Source: Deltaproteobacteria bacterium HGW-Deltaproteobacteria-14 (lineage in GTDB: Bacteria > Myxococcota_A > UBA9042 > PHBI01). From it: 37,463 nucleotides of DNA. Under the pieces are notes generated by a model that saw nothing but the letters and a program-made list of their open reading frames with translations, did no database searches and was not told the DNA's origin. Numbering within the stretch: position 1 is the first letter of the stretch; each line of letters starts with the position of its first letter. The position numbers were made by a program, and so were the translations under genes. Where the stretch lies: assembly GCA_002841945.1 (NCBI GenBank), contig PHBI01000052.1, forward strand, positions 1 to 37,463, read 5' to 3'. Positions 9,401 to 19,527 of the stretch are shown here, in pieces.

Positions 9401-10505
9401 GCGCCTGTGGGCCGTCGCCGACGACGGCGAGGTGCTGGTCCGCGCCGGCGCGCTGTGGGGGCTGACCCAGGCCCCGACCGACGCGTCCCTGCGCGGGGTC
9501 TGGGCGTGGGGCGGCGACGACGTCTGGGCGGTCGGAGACGCCGGCGCGGTGGTCCGCTTCGACGGCCTGAAGTGGCGGACGGTCGCGATGCCGCCCGGCT
9601 TCGAGCGGGTCGCGTGGCGCGGCGTACACGGGGTCGGCGACGCCGTCTGGATGTGGGGCGACGCCGGGATCTGGGCCCACGACGGGATCTCCGCGGCGCA
9701 GGTCGCGGTGGATCTGCCGGCGGCGGCGGTCCGCGACGTCTGGACGGACGGCGCGGGCGCGGTCTGGATCGTCGGTGAGGGCGGCATCATCCGCCGCTGG
9801 CGAGACGGCGCGCTCGAGGACTTCGATCTGGCCGGGGCGGATCTGAACGCCATCTGGGGCGCCGCGGACGACGACGTCTGGGCGGTCGGCGCCGCGGGGC
9901 GCGTGGCGCACTGGGACGGCGCCGTGTGGTTCGACTTCCTGCCGCTGACGACCCGGACGCTGACGGCGGTCCACGCGACCGCGGCGGACTCGGCGTGGGC
10001 GGTCGGGGACGCCGGGGTGGTGCTGCGCTGGGACGGGATCGCCTGGAAGGTCAGCGCCGAGGTGGAGCACGCGGACCTGCGCGGGGTCTGGACGACCGTC
10101 GGCGGCGAGTCCCTCGCGGTCGGGCTGCACACCCTCGTGGTCGGCCCGTTCATGCGCGTGGCGCGGCCGCGAAACCCGGACGCCGACGGGCTCCTGCGCG
10201 GGCTCAAGCTGCGCTGGGACCTCGACCCCGGGCCGGACGCGTCGCTCAACTGGGTCCAGCTCCAGCACAGCTCGGGGTTCCCGTTCTGGACCATCGTCGC
10301 CGACGGGCCGCGGGAGGATGTGCCGCTGCCGGACCTCGCCGCCGCCTGGGGCCTGCGCGCGCTGTGGCCCGGGGAGGACTTCATGCAGGTCGTGCGGGCC
10401 TACGTCCCCGACTTCTCGATCAACGCCTACGACAACACGATCCTGACGCCCTACGCCTGGCGCTCGTGGTCGGTGACCGGGTGGCCGCTGACCATCGAGG
10501 AGTGA
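6444..10505 (+). CDS. Giant mosaic lipoprotein: six TIG/IPT repeats, carboxypeptidase-regulatory-like domain, Cys-rich module, propeller-like C-terminus
   Basis: ATG 6444 has a strong Shine-Dalgarno sequence (AGGAGA, 3-nt gap) and opens directly into a lipoprotein signal (hydrophobic stretch, then LAGC26), giving 1353 residues. An upstream in-frame ATG at 6327 is rejected. Six TIG/IPT-like Ig repeats are visible at about 55-133, 138-220, 225-304, 315-398, 403-480 and 488-565, each with a 'P-x-x-G...GG-x-x-V/I-x-V-x-G-x-G-F/L' start. Residues 583-662 resemble a carboxypeptidase-regulatory-like beta-sandwich. A seven-glycine run (667-673) leads to a cysteine-rich module (698-776). Residues about 975-1235 hold repeated blades with DDVWAVGDAG-like sequence, suggesting a beta-propeller. 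It is probably a surface-anchored recognition or scaffold protein; no catalytic site is seen. Confidence 0.9.
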   Translation: MPAARDRALRLLFAAVLAASGALAGCPTLPSSSQWTDSDAGEGDAADAFVPLSLDRVVASVGEPDGGERVAIFGAGITPGATVVFGSLTAGNALVLDDGQINVDVPPAAPGLVNVTVILLDGQQATLVDGYLYRGALEATAIAPAEGPVAGGVAITVRGEGFTEATRVIIGDRALEDADRVDSTTIIGTLPARLAADAGIVDVVATDGFEQRVLPGAFRYLAPPHLDWLSPASGTTRGGTEVTLYGRGLDADTVVSFGGAVAETLVAGHGAAITVRTPPGAAGPAALVVSNPLATLTLPAAWTYVDRDAGPAAPTLVNAWPAVGTAQGGTQVALTVTGLTGNGDVSVTFGEAAATVIQTRAAEDLVVVGTPENAPGPALITVTAPGGVTTRGDLFSYERALTASGVDPAFGPTDGGTRVRVTGLGFGDATSVVFGGQAAAINKVGAGSIEVTAPPSTAGRVDVTVTDGTRSVTLAGAYEYRADGRGQLLAVTPGAGARSGGRVVRVHGQGFRGESPALRFGGAPAEDARIIDDALMIVRAPRGDVGNVNVSDFVLGRLAMAYRYYNPAQRFGGTVGGPIPEALNVTVLDLVTGRGVDEAFVILWDDLGTPYQGVTDDRGQLTFSDVGFGPLQMVTAGKDNYTTASVVEFDARDVTLQLIPLVSSPSGGGGGGGPTQLEDSTLTGKVSGLDKYVLPPPGSCDNRLIVDGATGKLCQPCLVAADCGGDGALCTDLGDQGRRCTTACQTDDDCLAGYSCKGVEGGVQCLPSPGERAARCSVTQADVFTDPSGPSFLAGTNAQGLYSLVSRPGEYAVVCLGGYEDELGVFIPTMMGIRRHVFALPGDVVGQQDVHLDIPLNRTLRIRLDDAPVGREETALHTVDVFVDLGADGVYHMPSSGRGVDQNLFTLERFPARFAESLYDASYTIYATAVPDVPAALQTGVGSFVLYDGIVEVDDDTVFELDASGATSAQTGIAIDVHALHGPGDGRLWAVADDGEVLVRAGALWGLTQAPTDASLRGVWAWGGDDVWAVGDAGAVVRFDGLKWRTVAMPPGFERVAWRGVHGVGDAVWMWGDAGIWAHDGISAAQVAVDLPAAAVRDVWTDGAGAVWIVGEGGIIRRWRDGALEDFDLAGADLNAIWGAADDDVWAVGAAGRVAHWDGAVWFDFLPLTTRTLTAVHATAADSAWAVGDAGVVLRWDGIAWKVSAEVEHADLRGVWTTVGGESLAVGLHTLVVGPFMRVARPRNPDADGLLRGLKLRWDLDPGPDASLNWVQLQHSSGFPFWTIVADGPREDVPLPDLAAAWGLRALWPGEDFMQVVRAYVPDFSINAYDNTILTPYAWRSWSVTGWPLTIEE

Positions 10506-10573
10506 GCGGCCGGGGCTGCCCCATCCGCGCGCGGGTCGGGACTACTGGCCGAGGCGGCGACGTTCGCCCTACC

Positions 10574-12832
10574 ATGCCGCTCATGCACACGCTCGCCACG
10601 ACCCTCGCCGTCTCGCTCCTGCTCGCCCTCGTCCCCCCGCGGGTCGCGCACGCCGCGGCGCCCGCCCCCGGCGACGGCGCGCCCAGCGTGACCGACGCCC
10701 TCCCCTACGCCCGGCAGCTGTTCGCGTCTGGGCTCGAGGGTGAGAAGACCGAGGCCCTCGCGCAGAACATCGACCAGCTCCTGACCCGGCTGCTGCTCGA
10801 CGATCAGCACGCCGCCATCGACCGGCCGACCGATCTCCACGCGCTGATGCTGCTCGCGGCCGAGGTGCAGGTGCTCGACGCGCGGGGCGAGGACGGGCCG
10901 GCGCTGCGCCGGGCGGCGCTGTCGACCGCGTACATGCTCCACATGATGGGGCACGCGTACGAGACCCGGCAGAGCGTGCGCACCGCCCTCGACGCCCTCC
11001 CCGACCAGGTGCCCCCCGAGCGCAAGGCCGTCTTCGAGGCGCTGGTCGAGTCGGTCCGCCGCATGCGCCGGCTCGGCGACCGCTGGTTCGCCCATGCCCT
11101 GCCGAGGGCGCTGAAGGACGACCCGCAGAACCCGGCGGTCCAGGACCAGCGCGGGCTGTGGCTCCTGCGCGAGGGCCACGCCAAGGACGCCGCCGCGGCC
11201 TTCGCGCTCGCCTTTCGCAAGAGCGAGCTGCCGCGCCACGCGCTCAACCTGTACGACGCGCTCCTCGTGGCCGAGGAGGACGGCGAGGCGGCCCAGCTCG
11301 CCGCGCGGCTGGTGAAGGCCGCCCCGGCGCTGGCCGGGCGGGTCGAGGCGATCCGCGTCAGGCGCCAGGACGAGCGCGCCACCAAGCGCTGGGAGGCGGC
11401 GCCCGAGACGCGCTACGCCGACGCCGCCGGGTGCGTCGCGCAGCTCCGCCGCTACTGGCGGCTCGACCGCGAGGGAGCGACGATCCTGCTCGGCAAGCGC
11501 CTCGAGGCGGACTTCCCCAATGATGCTGCGGTGCAACACGCGGTCGCCGAGACGTGGCTCGCGACGAGGCAGATGGACGCGCTCGGAGAGCTGCTCGCCC
11601 GTGCTGCGGCGCGAGGCCCGCTCGACCGGAGGCTGACCGAGGCGCGCATCTCCTGGGCGGTGCAGATGGCGCTGCCGACGGCGCTGTCGAGCGGCTCCGG
11701 GGCGCCGCCGGCGGCCACCCTCGACGCCGACCTCGACGCGCTCGCGGCCGAGGCGGGGGAGCGGGGGCAGCTCGTGCGGCGCGCGGCGCACCTGTTGATC
11801 CCGATCGGGATCCGGCAGGCGGCGCTGGCCGCCGGCAAGGGCGACCCCGACCCGGCCCTGGCCAAGCGCTTCGAGGCCGCGATCGACGCCGGGCTGAAGG
11901 AGCTGCCCCGGTCGCTCGAGATGCGGCTGTTGACGCTGGCGGGCTACGTCGCGTTCGACCGGCCGCTCGACGGGGTGAAGCGGGCGTCGCAGCAGCTCGA
12001 GGCGCTGAGCGTCGACGATCGGCGGACGTTGACGCTGCTGCTGGCGCGGGTGAGCGCGGGCTACGCGGTGCGGACCCACGACGCCGCCGCGCTCTCCGAC
12101 GTCATCAAGACCCTCGGGGCCATCGCCAAGGACCTACCGGCGAAGCGACCGGCGGGCTGGGACGAGCCGGCGTGGGCGTATACGCGGGCGGTGCTGGACG
12201 TCGCGCGGGTGACCCTCGACGGCGAGACGCTGCCGACCGAGGTGGCGCAGCGCGCGCTGGCGGCGCTGCCGCGACCGCTGGTCGACTTCGACACCGAGGA
12301 CGGCGGGGAGCGCCTGTACGCGGTCGCGCTGGCGGCGACGCGCGGGACGCTGCTGCTGGCGCTCGACCAGAAGCCGGAGGCGATCGCGGCGTTCGGCCGG
12401 CTGCGCTACCTAGCGCAGGACGAGCCGGTGTCGAGGATCGTCGCCGCCCAGGTCCAGCTGATGCTGAGCGACGCCAACGGGGCGTGGGAGCTCCTCAGCG
12501 ACGGGATGAGCGGGGATCTGCGCCCGTCGGAGGCCTTCGCCGCGCGCAAGTGGCGGGCCATCACGGCGCGCCTCGCCGGGGAGGCGGAGGCGGTGCGACG
12601 CGAGGCCCAGGCGCAGCTCGAGCTGTGGGACGTCGCGAAGGCGCCGGAGGTGGTCGCGTCGCGATCGCCGCGGCCGCTGTTCATCGGTGACTTCAACGTC
12701 GGGCTGATGCTGTTGCCGGACGAGCCGCTCCGGGTCGAGGTCCGCGCCACACCGATCGTGCTGCTCATCCCCGACGCCCCCCAGACGCGCGACGAGGTGC
12801 GGGCGTTGGCGGCGTCGAAGGACACGCCGTAG
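10574..12832 (+). CDS. Exported helical-repeat (TPR-like) protein of unknown function
   Basis: The ATG at 10574 (alternative ATG 10583) gives 752 residues. Residues 1-28 form a Sec signal peptide (TLAVSLLLALV, cleavage near AHA-AA) without a lipobox, so a periplasmic location is predicted. The rest is Ala/Leu/Glu/Arg-rich alpha-helical sequence with TPR-like pairs, for example PQNPAVQDQRGLWLLREGHA followed by a helix rich in A and F, and a late segment around KPEAIAAFGRLRYL. The last about 50 residues change to beta-rich sequence (FIGDFNVGLMLLPDEPLRVE). I do not recognise a named family. A short AT-richer patch lies near 11516-11540. It starts 68 bp after the TIG lipoprotein and is followed 48 bp later by a small exported protein, so the three may be co-transcribed. 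Confidence 0.82.
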   Translation: MPLMHTLATTLAVSLLLALVPPRVAHAAAPAPGDGAPSVTDALPYARQLFASGLEGEKTEALAQNIDQLLTRLLLDDQHAAIDRPTDLHALMLLAAEVQVLDARGEDGPALRRAALSTAYMLHMMGHAYETRQSVRTALDALPDQVPPERKAVFEALVESVRRMRRLGDRWFAHALPRALKDDPQNPAVQDQRGLWLLREGHAKDAAAAFALAFRKSELPRHALNLYDALLVAEEDGEAAQLAARLVKAAPALAGRVEAIRVRRQDERATKRWEAAPETRYADAAGCVAQLRRYWRLDREGATILLGKRLEADFPNDAAVQHAVAETWLATRQMDALGELLARAAARGPLDRRLTEARISWAVQMALPTALSSGSGAPPAATLDADLDALAAEAGERGQLVRRAAHLLIPIGIRQAALAAGKGDPDPALAKRFEAAIDAGLKELPRSLEMRLLTLAGYVAFDRPLDGVKRASQQLEALSVDDRRTLTLLLARVSAGYAVRTHDAAALSDVIKTLGAIAKDLPAKRPAGWDEPAWAYTRAVLDVARVTLDGETLPTEVAQRALAALPRPLVDFDTEDGGERLYAVALAATRGTLLLALDQKPEAIAAFGRLRYLAQDEPVSRIVAAQVQLMLSDANGAWELLSDGMSGDLRPSEAFAARKWRAITARLAGEAEAVRREAQAQLELWDVAKAPEVVASRSPRPLFIGDFNVGLMLLPDEPLRVEVRATPIVLLIPDAPQTRDEVRALAASKDTP

Positions 12833-12880
12833 GCGAAAAGTGTGATACGGGATGGGCGCTCGTGGTCGGAGGTGGTGAGC

Positions 12881-13333
12881 ATGCTCGAGCGGTGGACGGC
12901 GACGATCGTGATGATGGCGGGGCTCGCGTGGCCTCTGGGCGCGTCGGCGGCCGGGCCGGCCCCAGCGACGCCAGCGCCGGCGGCGGAGCCGGCCGAGGCG
13001 CCCGCGGCGCCCCCTGCGCCGGCGCCGACGCGGGTCCCCGACGGCGTGTTCGTCGGGGCGCTCGAGGCGGCCGGGGGCCCGGTGGTGGTCCGGCTGGTCG
13101 TCGCGGGCGGGGCGCTGGTCGACGGGGCGGCGCGGACGGCCGGCGGGGCGACGCTGCCGCTCGAGGCGGCCGGGACCTTCGACTCGCCCACGCTGCTCGC
13201 GGGCGGCAAGCTCGGGCTCGACTACGTGCGGGTGTCGCTGACGTTCTTCGACGTCGACCGCGGGGCGGGGACCTACGAGGGCGTGCTCGGGCGCCAGCGG
13301 GTGAGCGGCGCGTGGACCGTCGAGCGGCGCTGA
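12881..13333 (+). CDS. Small exported protein with Ala/Pro linker and beta-rich domain
   Basis: ATG 12881 is preceded by GGAGG at an 8-nt gap and gives 150 residues. An in-frame ATG at 12842 would place 13 charged residues before the signal peptide and is less likely. The N-terminus (MLERWTATIVMMAGLAWPLG, cleavage near ASA-AG) is a Sec signal peptide. About 35 residues of Ala/Pro/Glu linker follow, then an approximately 90-residue domain of alternating hydrophobic strands (VVVRLVVAGGALV, LDYVRVSLTFFDVD). There are no cysteines and no recognisable family. It lies 48 bp after the helical-repeat protein and 7 bp before the GNAT gene. Confidence 0.75.
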   Translation: MLERWTATIVMMAGLAWPLGASAAGPAPATPAPAAEPAEAPAAPPAPAPTRVPDGVFVGALEAAGGPVVVRLVVAGGALVDGAARTAGGATLPLEAAGTFDSPTLLAGGKLGLDYVRVSLTFFDVDRGAGTYEGVLGRQRVSGAWTVERR

Positions 13334-13340
13334 ACCGGCG

Positions 13341-13874
13341 ATGACCAGGGCGCGCGCATCACTCGGCCCGGTGGCCTGGGTCCGATCGGCGCAGGCGGAG
13401 GACGTGGGCGCGCTCGGGCGGGTCATGCTGCGCGGGTTCACCGACGCGCCGTCGGCGCCCTACGATCACGACGAGCTCGACGAGGACGCCGAGCGGCTCG
13501 GGCGCGATCTGCTGCGCGGGGCGCGCATCGACGGGCACCTGCTGCTGTTGACCGAGGTCGGGGCGACCGCGGTGGCGCTGGCGCGCGTGTCGCCGCGGGA
13601 TCTGGTGTGTTCGCGCCACGTCGCGCAGGTGGCGCTGTGCGTCGCGCCGGAGTGGCGAGGGCGAGGCATCGGCGGGGCGACCCTGCGGGAGGCCCAGCGG
13701 CGGGGGTTCGGCGAGCTCCGGATCGAGCGGCTCGAGATGCGGGTCGCGTCCGACGACGCAGCGTCGGCGCGGCTGGCGGAGGGGCACGGCTACCGGCGCG
13801 AGCGGGTGGAGCGCGGGGCGCTGATGACGGGCGGGACCGTGAAAGATATTTGGTTCTACGTCCGCGATCGGTGA
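13341..13874 (+). CDS. GNAT-family N-acetyltransferase
   Basis: The 177-residue protein shows the GNAT fold signature: strand VALCVAPE, then the acetyl-CoA pyrophosphate loop RGRGIGG (106-112), then helix ATLREAQRRGF. A later segment, RLEMRVASDDAASARLAEGHGY, is typical of motif B. GNAT enzymes transfer acetyl from acetyl-CoA to amines of proteins or small molecules; the acceptor cannot be predicted. The start is 7 nt after the preceding stop and lacks a clear Shine-Dalgarno sequence, so it may rely on translational coupling. An in-frame GTG at 13371 is an alternative start. The final residues (VKDIWFYVRDR) are intact. Confidence 0.88.
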   Translation: MTRARASLGPVAWVRSAQAEDVGALGRVMLRGFTDAPSAPYDHDELDEDAERLGRDLLRGARIDGHLLLLTEVGATAVALARVSPRDLVCSRHVAQVALCVAPEWRGRGIGGATLREAQRRGFGELRIERLEMRVASDDAASARLAEGHGYRRERVERGALMTGGTVKDIWFYVRDR

Positions 13875-13974
13875 GGATGCGCGCTCGCGAAAAAGTGCCC
13901 GCGTCCCCTGCGGGGGGCGGATCCGAGCGAGCGCGTCTGCTATGCTCACGGCGCGCGCACCCCCGGAGGAGTCG

Positions 13975-15741
<1,767 letters not shown>

Positions 15742-15783
15742 GCGGTCGGTCTGAACCCACAATATCCATATCTACCGCGGTGG

Positions 15784-17850
15784 TCAGGGGGCGGCACAGC
15801 TGAGCCCGGCGGCTGAGTTGAGCAGCGCAGCGAACGCGTTGCGATCCGAGTTTCCGGACCACACGAGGTCAGGGGAAAGCGCACTCCAGTCCAAGCTCGC
15901 GCCGGCGAACGAGCCACCGGCGGCAACCGCCAGGGTGTCCGAGTTCCCTTGCAGTCCGAGAGTAGAGAAGAAGCCCGCTCCCGCTCCGGGAAGGTGCTGA
16001 GCCCAGTCGACGGCGCCGCTGCTGTGGAGGACCAGGATCCACCGGGTTGCTCCGATGAGATCCCCCAACGGTGTCCCGCCGGGCGCTGCGACGGTCGCGT
16101 TCGTCGGGTCAAGCGAGGTGTTGACGTTGAGCGCGAGGCGGAACGCACGCTGTGCAGCACCAACAACGAACCCGCCTAACACGTTCGTGGCCCACAGCGG
16201 CTGACCGTCCCAATCGAACCGCACAACTCCGGTTCCGGAGGTCCCGCCAACGAGGGCACCACTCGCGGAGATCGATTCAACGACCCGGGTGGTCGAGTCG
16301 AGAACGAGCGTGAAGCCGCTGGGATCACAGAACATGGTGGGCGCTGAAACGAGCTGCGAGCCCGGTTGGATCTCGTCGGAGAACGTTAGGGGGGTCAGGA
16401 CCGTGGCGGCTGTCTCGCCGTCGAAGCGCGCGACGACAAACGTGGTCTTGGTGCTTGTGACAGGAACGACTGCTGGTCCCAGCTCTACAGACGCAGAGCC
16501 CCTGAACGCCGCGGCGATCGCGACGTCGCCCCCTTCGACCCGGCACATGGTCGGGTACCCGGAAGCGAAGCCAGGGGTGCGGACGACGCCGCCCCAGGTC
16601 GGCGTTCCATCGAACGCATACCGCACGACGGCGGTGTTCGAGACGTCGCCCGGGGCGATCTCGGTCGCCTGCCCATCCGCGTCGAGATAGGTCCCAGAGG
16701 TCACGTAGCCCTGAACGACGCTATCACCGCCAGCCAGAGCCAGGCTCCGGGGCGTCCCCACGGCCTCGACCAGGAAGCGAAGGTCCCCGAATGAGTCGCT
16801 AACGGCGACGTAGCTCACCGGCGGGGTCGTGGCCTTCGTGATCAGCTTGGGATCGAACCTGGCCTCCCCCGTTCCGGTCAGCTCGACGCTCCAAGCAAGC
16901 GCACCGTTGGACGACGTCGATGCTGTAAGGGCCGCGCTGCCCGTTCCCGTGAATGAGGCATCGACCCAAGTCGACGCCGGTGCTCGGCGCACCAAGGCCA
17001 CCGTGTGGTTCGGGAAGTCAATGTTGCCGTTGCTAGTCGGGACCCTTCCTCCACCATCGAGAGAGGCGAACAGTGCCCAGTCCGCGATCCCAACCGGATG
17101 GATCGCAGCGATTGCACTACGCTGCGGAGCAGTCGAAAGAACGACGTTCGTGGCCCAATCCCCGGCGCTGTCATCCGGCGGTGGGCCGCCGACGCACTGG
17201 GTGCCGTCGCAGGTGTCGCCGAGGGTGCAGACGTCGTCGCCGTCGCTGCAGGTGGCGCCGTCGTTGGGCGACCAGCTCTCGCCGCCGGCGCAGACGCGGC
17301 AGGGGTCGCCGGGCTTGGTCTCGCCGATCGCGTAGCAGGCGCCGCCGATCCAGCACCCACCGGCCTTCACGGGGTAGTCGCAGCCGCCCTGACCGTCGCA
17401 GACGTCGTCGGTACACACCTCGCCGTCGTCGCAGGCGTAGGCCGTCCCGCTGCAGCTGAAACCGCTGCAAACGTCGTCCTTGGTGCAGGCGTTGCCGTCA
17501 TCGCAGCCCCCGCCGTCGTCGGGCTGGGCCGCGCAGGTCCCGCCCAGGCACACCACCTTCGTACACGTCCCGGCGAGGTGACCGCAGTCCTCGGGACCGT
17601 CGCACTCAGGCGCCACCGTGTCCGTCACTGTTGTGTCCGGGGCCAGCGTGTCCGGCGCCAGCGTGTCCGGCGTCGCCGTGTCGGCCGTTGATGTGTCGAG
17701 TTGGGGCTCGGAGTCCCCGCCTGCTGAGGTGTCCGGACCCGAGGTGTCGAGGTCAACCTCGGACACGTCGCCCTTGTCCACCGCCGGGAAGCACCCCGCG
17801 AACGCCAGTGTGATCGCCGCCAACCCGAACCAACACGATATCTTACGCAT
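15784..17850 (-). CDS. Lipoprotein with Thr/Asp/Pro repeat linker, cysteine-rich module and large beta-rich domain
   Basis: This 688-residue protein starts with a lipoprotein signal (LAFAGC20). Residues 35-80 are a linker with PDT-rich repeats (TPDTLAPDTLAPDT). Residues 83-222 form a cysteine-rich module with the same CDDG-x-x-CT-x-D-x-C repeats as the convergent neighbour. From about 230 to the end is a long beta-rich domain, possibly a propeller, with recurring 'D-G-x-x-x-W-x-x-x-V' segments. The DNA for residues 1-230 is about 75 % GC, while that for 230-688 is about 62 % by hand counts of several lines; the change coincides with the domain boundary near 17160. It converges with the previous lipoprotein (42-bp gap, AT-rich, no clear terminator) and is divergent from amt. 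Confidence 0.88.
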   Translation of the reverse strand: MRKISCWFGLAAITLAFAGCFPAVDKGDVSEVDLDTSGPDTSAGGDSEPQLDTSTADTATPDTLAPDTLAPDTTVTDTVAPECDGPEDCGHLAGTCTKVVCLGGTCAAQPDDGGGCDDGNACTKDDVCSGFSCSGTAYACDDGEVCTDDVCDGQGGCDYPVKAGGCWIGGACYAIGETKPGDPCRVCAGGESWSPNDGATCSDGDDVCTLGDTCDGTQCVGGPPPDDSAGDWATNVVLSTAPQRSAIAAIHPVGIADWALFASLDGGGRVPTSNGNIDFPNHTVALVRRAPASTWVDASFTGTGSAALTASTSSNGALAWSVELTGTGEARFDPKLITKATTPPVSYVAVSDSFGDLRFLVEAVGTPRSLALAGGDSVVQGYVTSGTYLDADGQATEIAPGDVSNTAVVRYAFDGTPTWGGVVRTPGFASGYPTMCRVEGGDVAIAAAFRGSASVELGPAVVPVTSTKTTFVVARFDGETAATVLTPLTFSDEIQPGSQLVSAPTMFCDPSGFTLVLDSTTRVVESISASGALVGGTSGTGVVRFDWDGQPLWATNVLGGFVVGAAQRAFRLALNVNTSLDPTNATVAAPGGTPLGDLIGATRWILVLHSSGAVDWAQHLPGAGAGFFSTLGLQGNSDTLAVAAGGSFAGASLDWSALSPDLVWSGNSDRNAFAALLNSAAGLSCAAP

Positions 17851-18018
17851 CTTCGCCCCCTCCCAACCCTCACGATCACCCGTGTGGGGCGGAGGTGCAA
17901 AGCAAGAAGCGTGCCCCGGGAGCGGCCGGGAGGCGGCGCCGCGGGACGAAACAGCGCCGAAACACGCTCTGGGTAACTTGGCGCGAGACGCTCACCGACG
18001 AAGGAGAGAGCTCGCCGT
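17851..18018. promoter_or_regulatory. Divergent region between lipoprotein and ammonium transporter
   Basis: This 168-bp region must carry promoters for the lipoprotein (minus) and amt (plus). It contains a 10-bp palindrome GCGGCGCCGC (17933-17942), ordinary for this base composition, and AAGGAGAGA just before the amt ATG as a ribosome binding site. I looked for a sigma-54 promoter, which often drives amt genes. TTGGCGCG near 17978 lacks a correctly spaced GC element, so none is called. Confidence 0.35.
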
Positions 18019-19323
18019 ATGAACAACCTCGACACCGTCTGGGTGCTGCTCTCAGCATTCCTCGTGTTCTTCATGCACGCCGGCTTCGCCCTGCTCGAGT
18101 CGGGCTTCGGCAGAAAGAAGAACACGGTCAACATCCTCGCAAAGAACGTGCTCAACGTCGCCCTGGCCTCGCTCGCCTTCTACTTCATCGGCTTCGGCCT
18201 GATGTTCGGCGAGGGTGGGCTCTTCGGGACCAGCGGCTTCTTCCCGTCCTTCGACGGGACGGACCTGGTCCGCACCCCGGACAACCTCCCGGTCACCGCC
18301 TTCTTCTTCTTTCAGATGGTGTTCGCCGCGACCGCCGCGACCATCGTCAGCGGGGCCGTCGCAGAGCGGATCAAGCTCAGCGCCTTCATGATCTTCGCCT
18401 TCATCCTGGTGCTGACGGTCTACCCGATCGTCGGCCACTGGGTCTGGGGCGGCGGCTTCCTCGCCACCGAGGGCTTCCACGACTTCGCCGGCTCCACCGT
18501 CGTCCACTCCGTCGGCGGCTGGGCAGCGCTGACCGGCGTCATCATCCTCGGGCCCCGCATCGGGAAGTACACGAAGGAAGGCAAAGCCCGCGCCATCCCC
18601 GGCCACTCCATGCCGCTCGCGACCCTCGGGATGTTCATCCTCTGGCTCGGCTGGTTCGGCTTCAACCCCGGCTCGCAGCTCAACGCCGACGGCGGCGAGA
18701 TCGCCCGCATCGCGCTGTCCACCAACATGGCCGCGGCCGCTGGCGGCGTCACCGCCTGCATCGTCGCCTGGAGGGTGCTCAAGGCCCCCGACCTCTCGAT
18801 GATCATCAACGGCATCCTCGCTGGCCTCGTCGCCGTCACCGCCGGCTGCTCGGTCGTCGACCCCCTCGGCGCCATCATCATCGGCGGTGTGGCCGGCGTC
18901 CTCGTCGTCGGCGCCGTCATCAACCTCGACCGCCTCCGCCTCGACGACCCGGTCGGCGCCGTCTCGGTCCACCTCGTCGGCGGCGTCTTCGGCACCCTGA
19001 TGGTCGGCTTCTTCTCGACCAACGCCGACGTCGGCCTCGGCCTCTTCTACGGCGGCGACCTCAGCCTCCTCGGGACCCAGCTCCTCGGCGTCGGCGCCGT
19101 CGGCGGCTTCACCGTGGTGACCACCGGGATCCTCTGGTTCGCCCTCAAGAAGACCATCGGGATCCGCGTCGACGCCGAAGACGAGTACCTCGGCCTCGAC
19201 ATCGCGGAGCACAAGATGGAGGCCTACCCGAGCGACGCCATCCCGGGCCGGGGCCCGAGCGCCAGCCACAACGCCGACGCCCTCTCCGCCGCGATGGCCG
19301 CCGTCACCACCTCGGAGGCCTGA
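18019..19323 (+). CDS. amt: Ammonium transporter, Amt family
   Basis: This 434-residue integral membrane protein matches the Amt/MEP family, which conducts ammonium or ammonia through a trimeric channel for nitrogen uptake. Diagnostic sequence includes MHAGFALLESG (19-29), the family signature DFAGSTVVHSVGG (155-167) with pore histidine H163, and the second pore histidine H318 in SVHLVGG. About eleven hydrophobic helices are visible, starting close to the N-terminus with no separate signal peptide. The C-terminal tail contains LGLDIAEHKMEAYP, the conserved region contacted by PII proteins in other Amt channels. No glnK gene lies next to it in this window, so any PII partner must be encoded elsewhere. 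A strong Shine-Dalgarno sequence (AAGGAGA) precedes the ATG. Confidence 0.96.
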   Translation: MNNLDTVWVLLSAFLVFFMHAGFALLESGFGRKKNTVNILAKNVLNVALASLAFYFIGFGLMFGEGGLFGTSGFFPSFDGTDLVRTPDNLPVTAFFFFQMVFAATAATIVSGAVAERIKLSAFMIFAFILVLTVYPIVGHWVWGGGFLATEGFHDFAGSTVVHSVGGWAALTGVIILGPRIGKYTKEGKARAIPGHSMPLATLGMFILWLGWFGFNPGSQLNADGGEIARIALSTNMAAAAGGVTACIVAWRVLKAPDLSMIINGILAGLVAVTAGCSVVDPLGAIIIGGVAGVLVVGAVINLDRLRLDDPVGAVSVHLVGGVFGTLMVGFFSTNADVGLGLFYGGDLSLLGTQLLGVGAVGGFTVVTTGILWFALKKTIGIRVDAEDEYLGLDIAEHKMEAYPSDAIPGRGPSASHNADALSAAMAAVTTSEA

Positions 19324-19422
19324 GCCCGCCACCCGCGCGACGGGCGCTCCCCCCCACCCCTCCCGACGCCGACATGCGGCGGCTACGGAGGCCCAGACGT
19401 TCCTCCCTCAGGGGAACTGCTC

Positions 19423-19472
19423 GAGCGCCAGGCGGCTGGGGGATGACGAACCCCATGACCGCCCTGGCGCTC
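19423..19472 (+). terminator. Long hairpin downstream of amt, probable terminator
   Basis: GAGCGCCAGGCGG (19423-19435) pairs with CCGCCCTGGCGCTC (19459-19472) with a single bulge. Inside the loop, TGGGG (19437-19441) can pair with CCCCA (19451-19455). The result is a stable two-tier stem-loop about 100 nt after the amt stop and 55 nt before the next gene, followed by TCCTTATT rather than a full T-run. Position suggests termination or attenuation between amt and the L,D-transpeptidase. Confidence 0.5.
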
Positions 19473-19527
19473 TCCTTATTGGGGGAGTTGGCTTGAGCGG
19501 TGGCCTCGCTTGGGGCATGACAAGGCG

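Noticed and set aside
17978..17996. Sigma-54 promoter for amt
   Set aside because: TGGCGCG is followed by GC at the wrong spacing for the -12 element, and it would place the start of transcription inside or next to the ribosome binding site.
19443..19496. Small frame MTNPMTALALSLLGELA after amt
   Set aside because: Seventeen residues inside the loop and right arm of a strong hairpin; nothing suggests translation.
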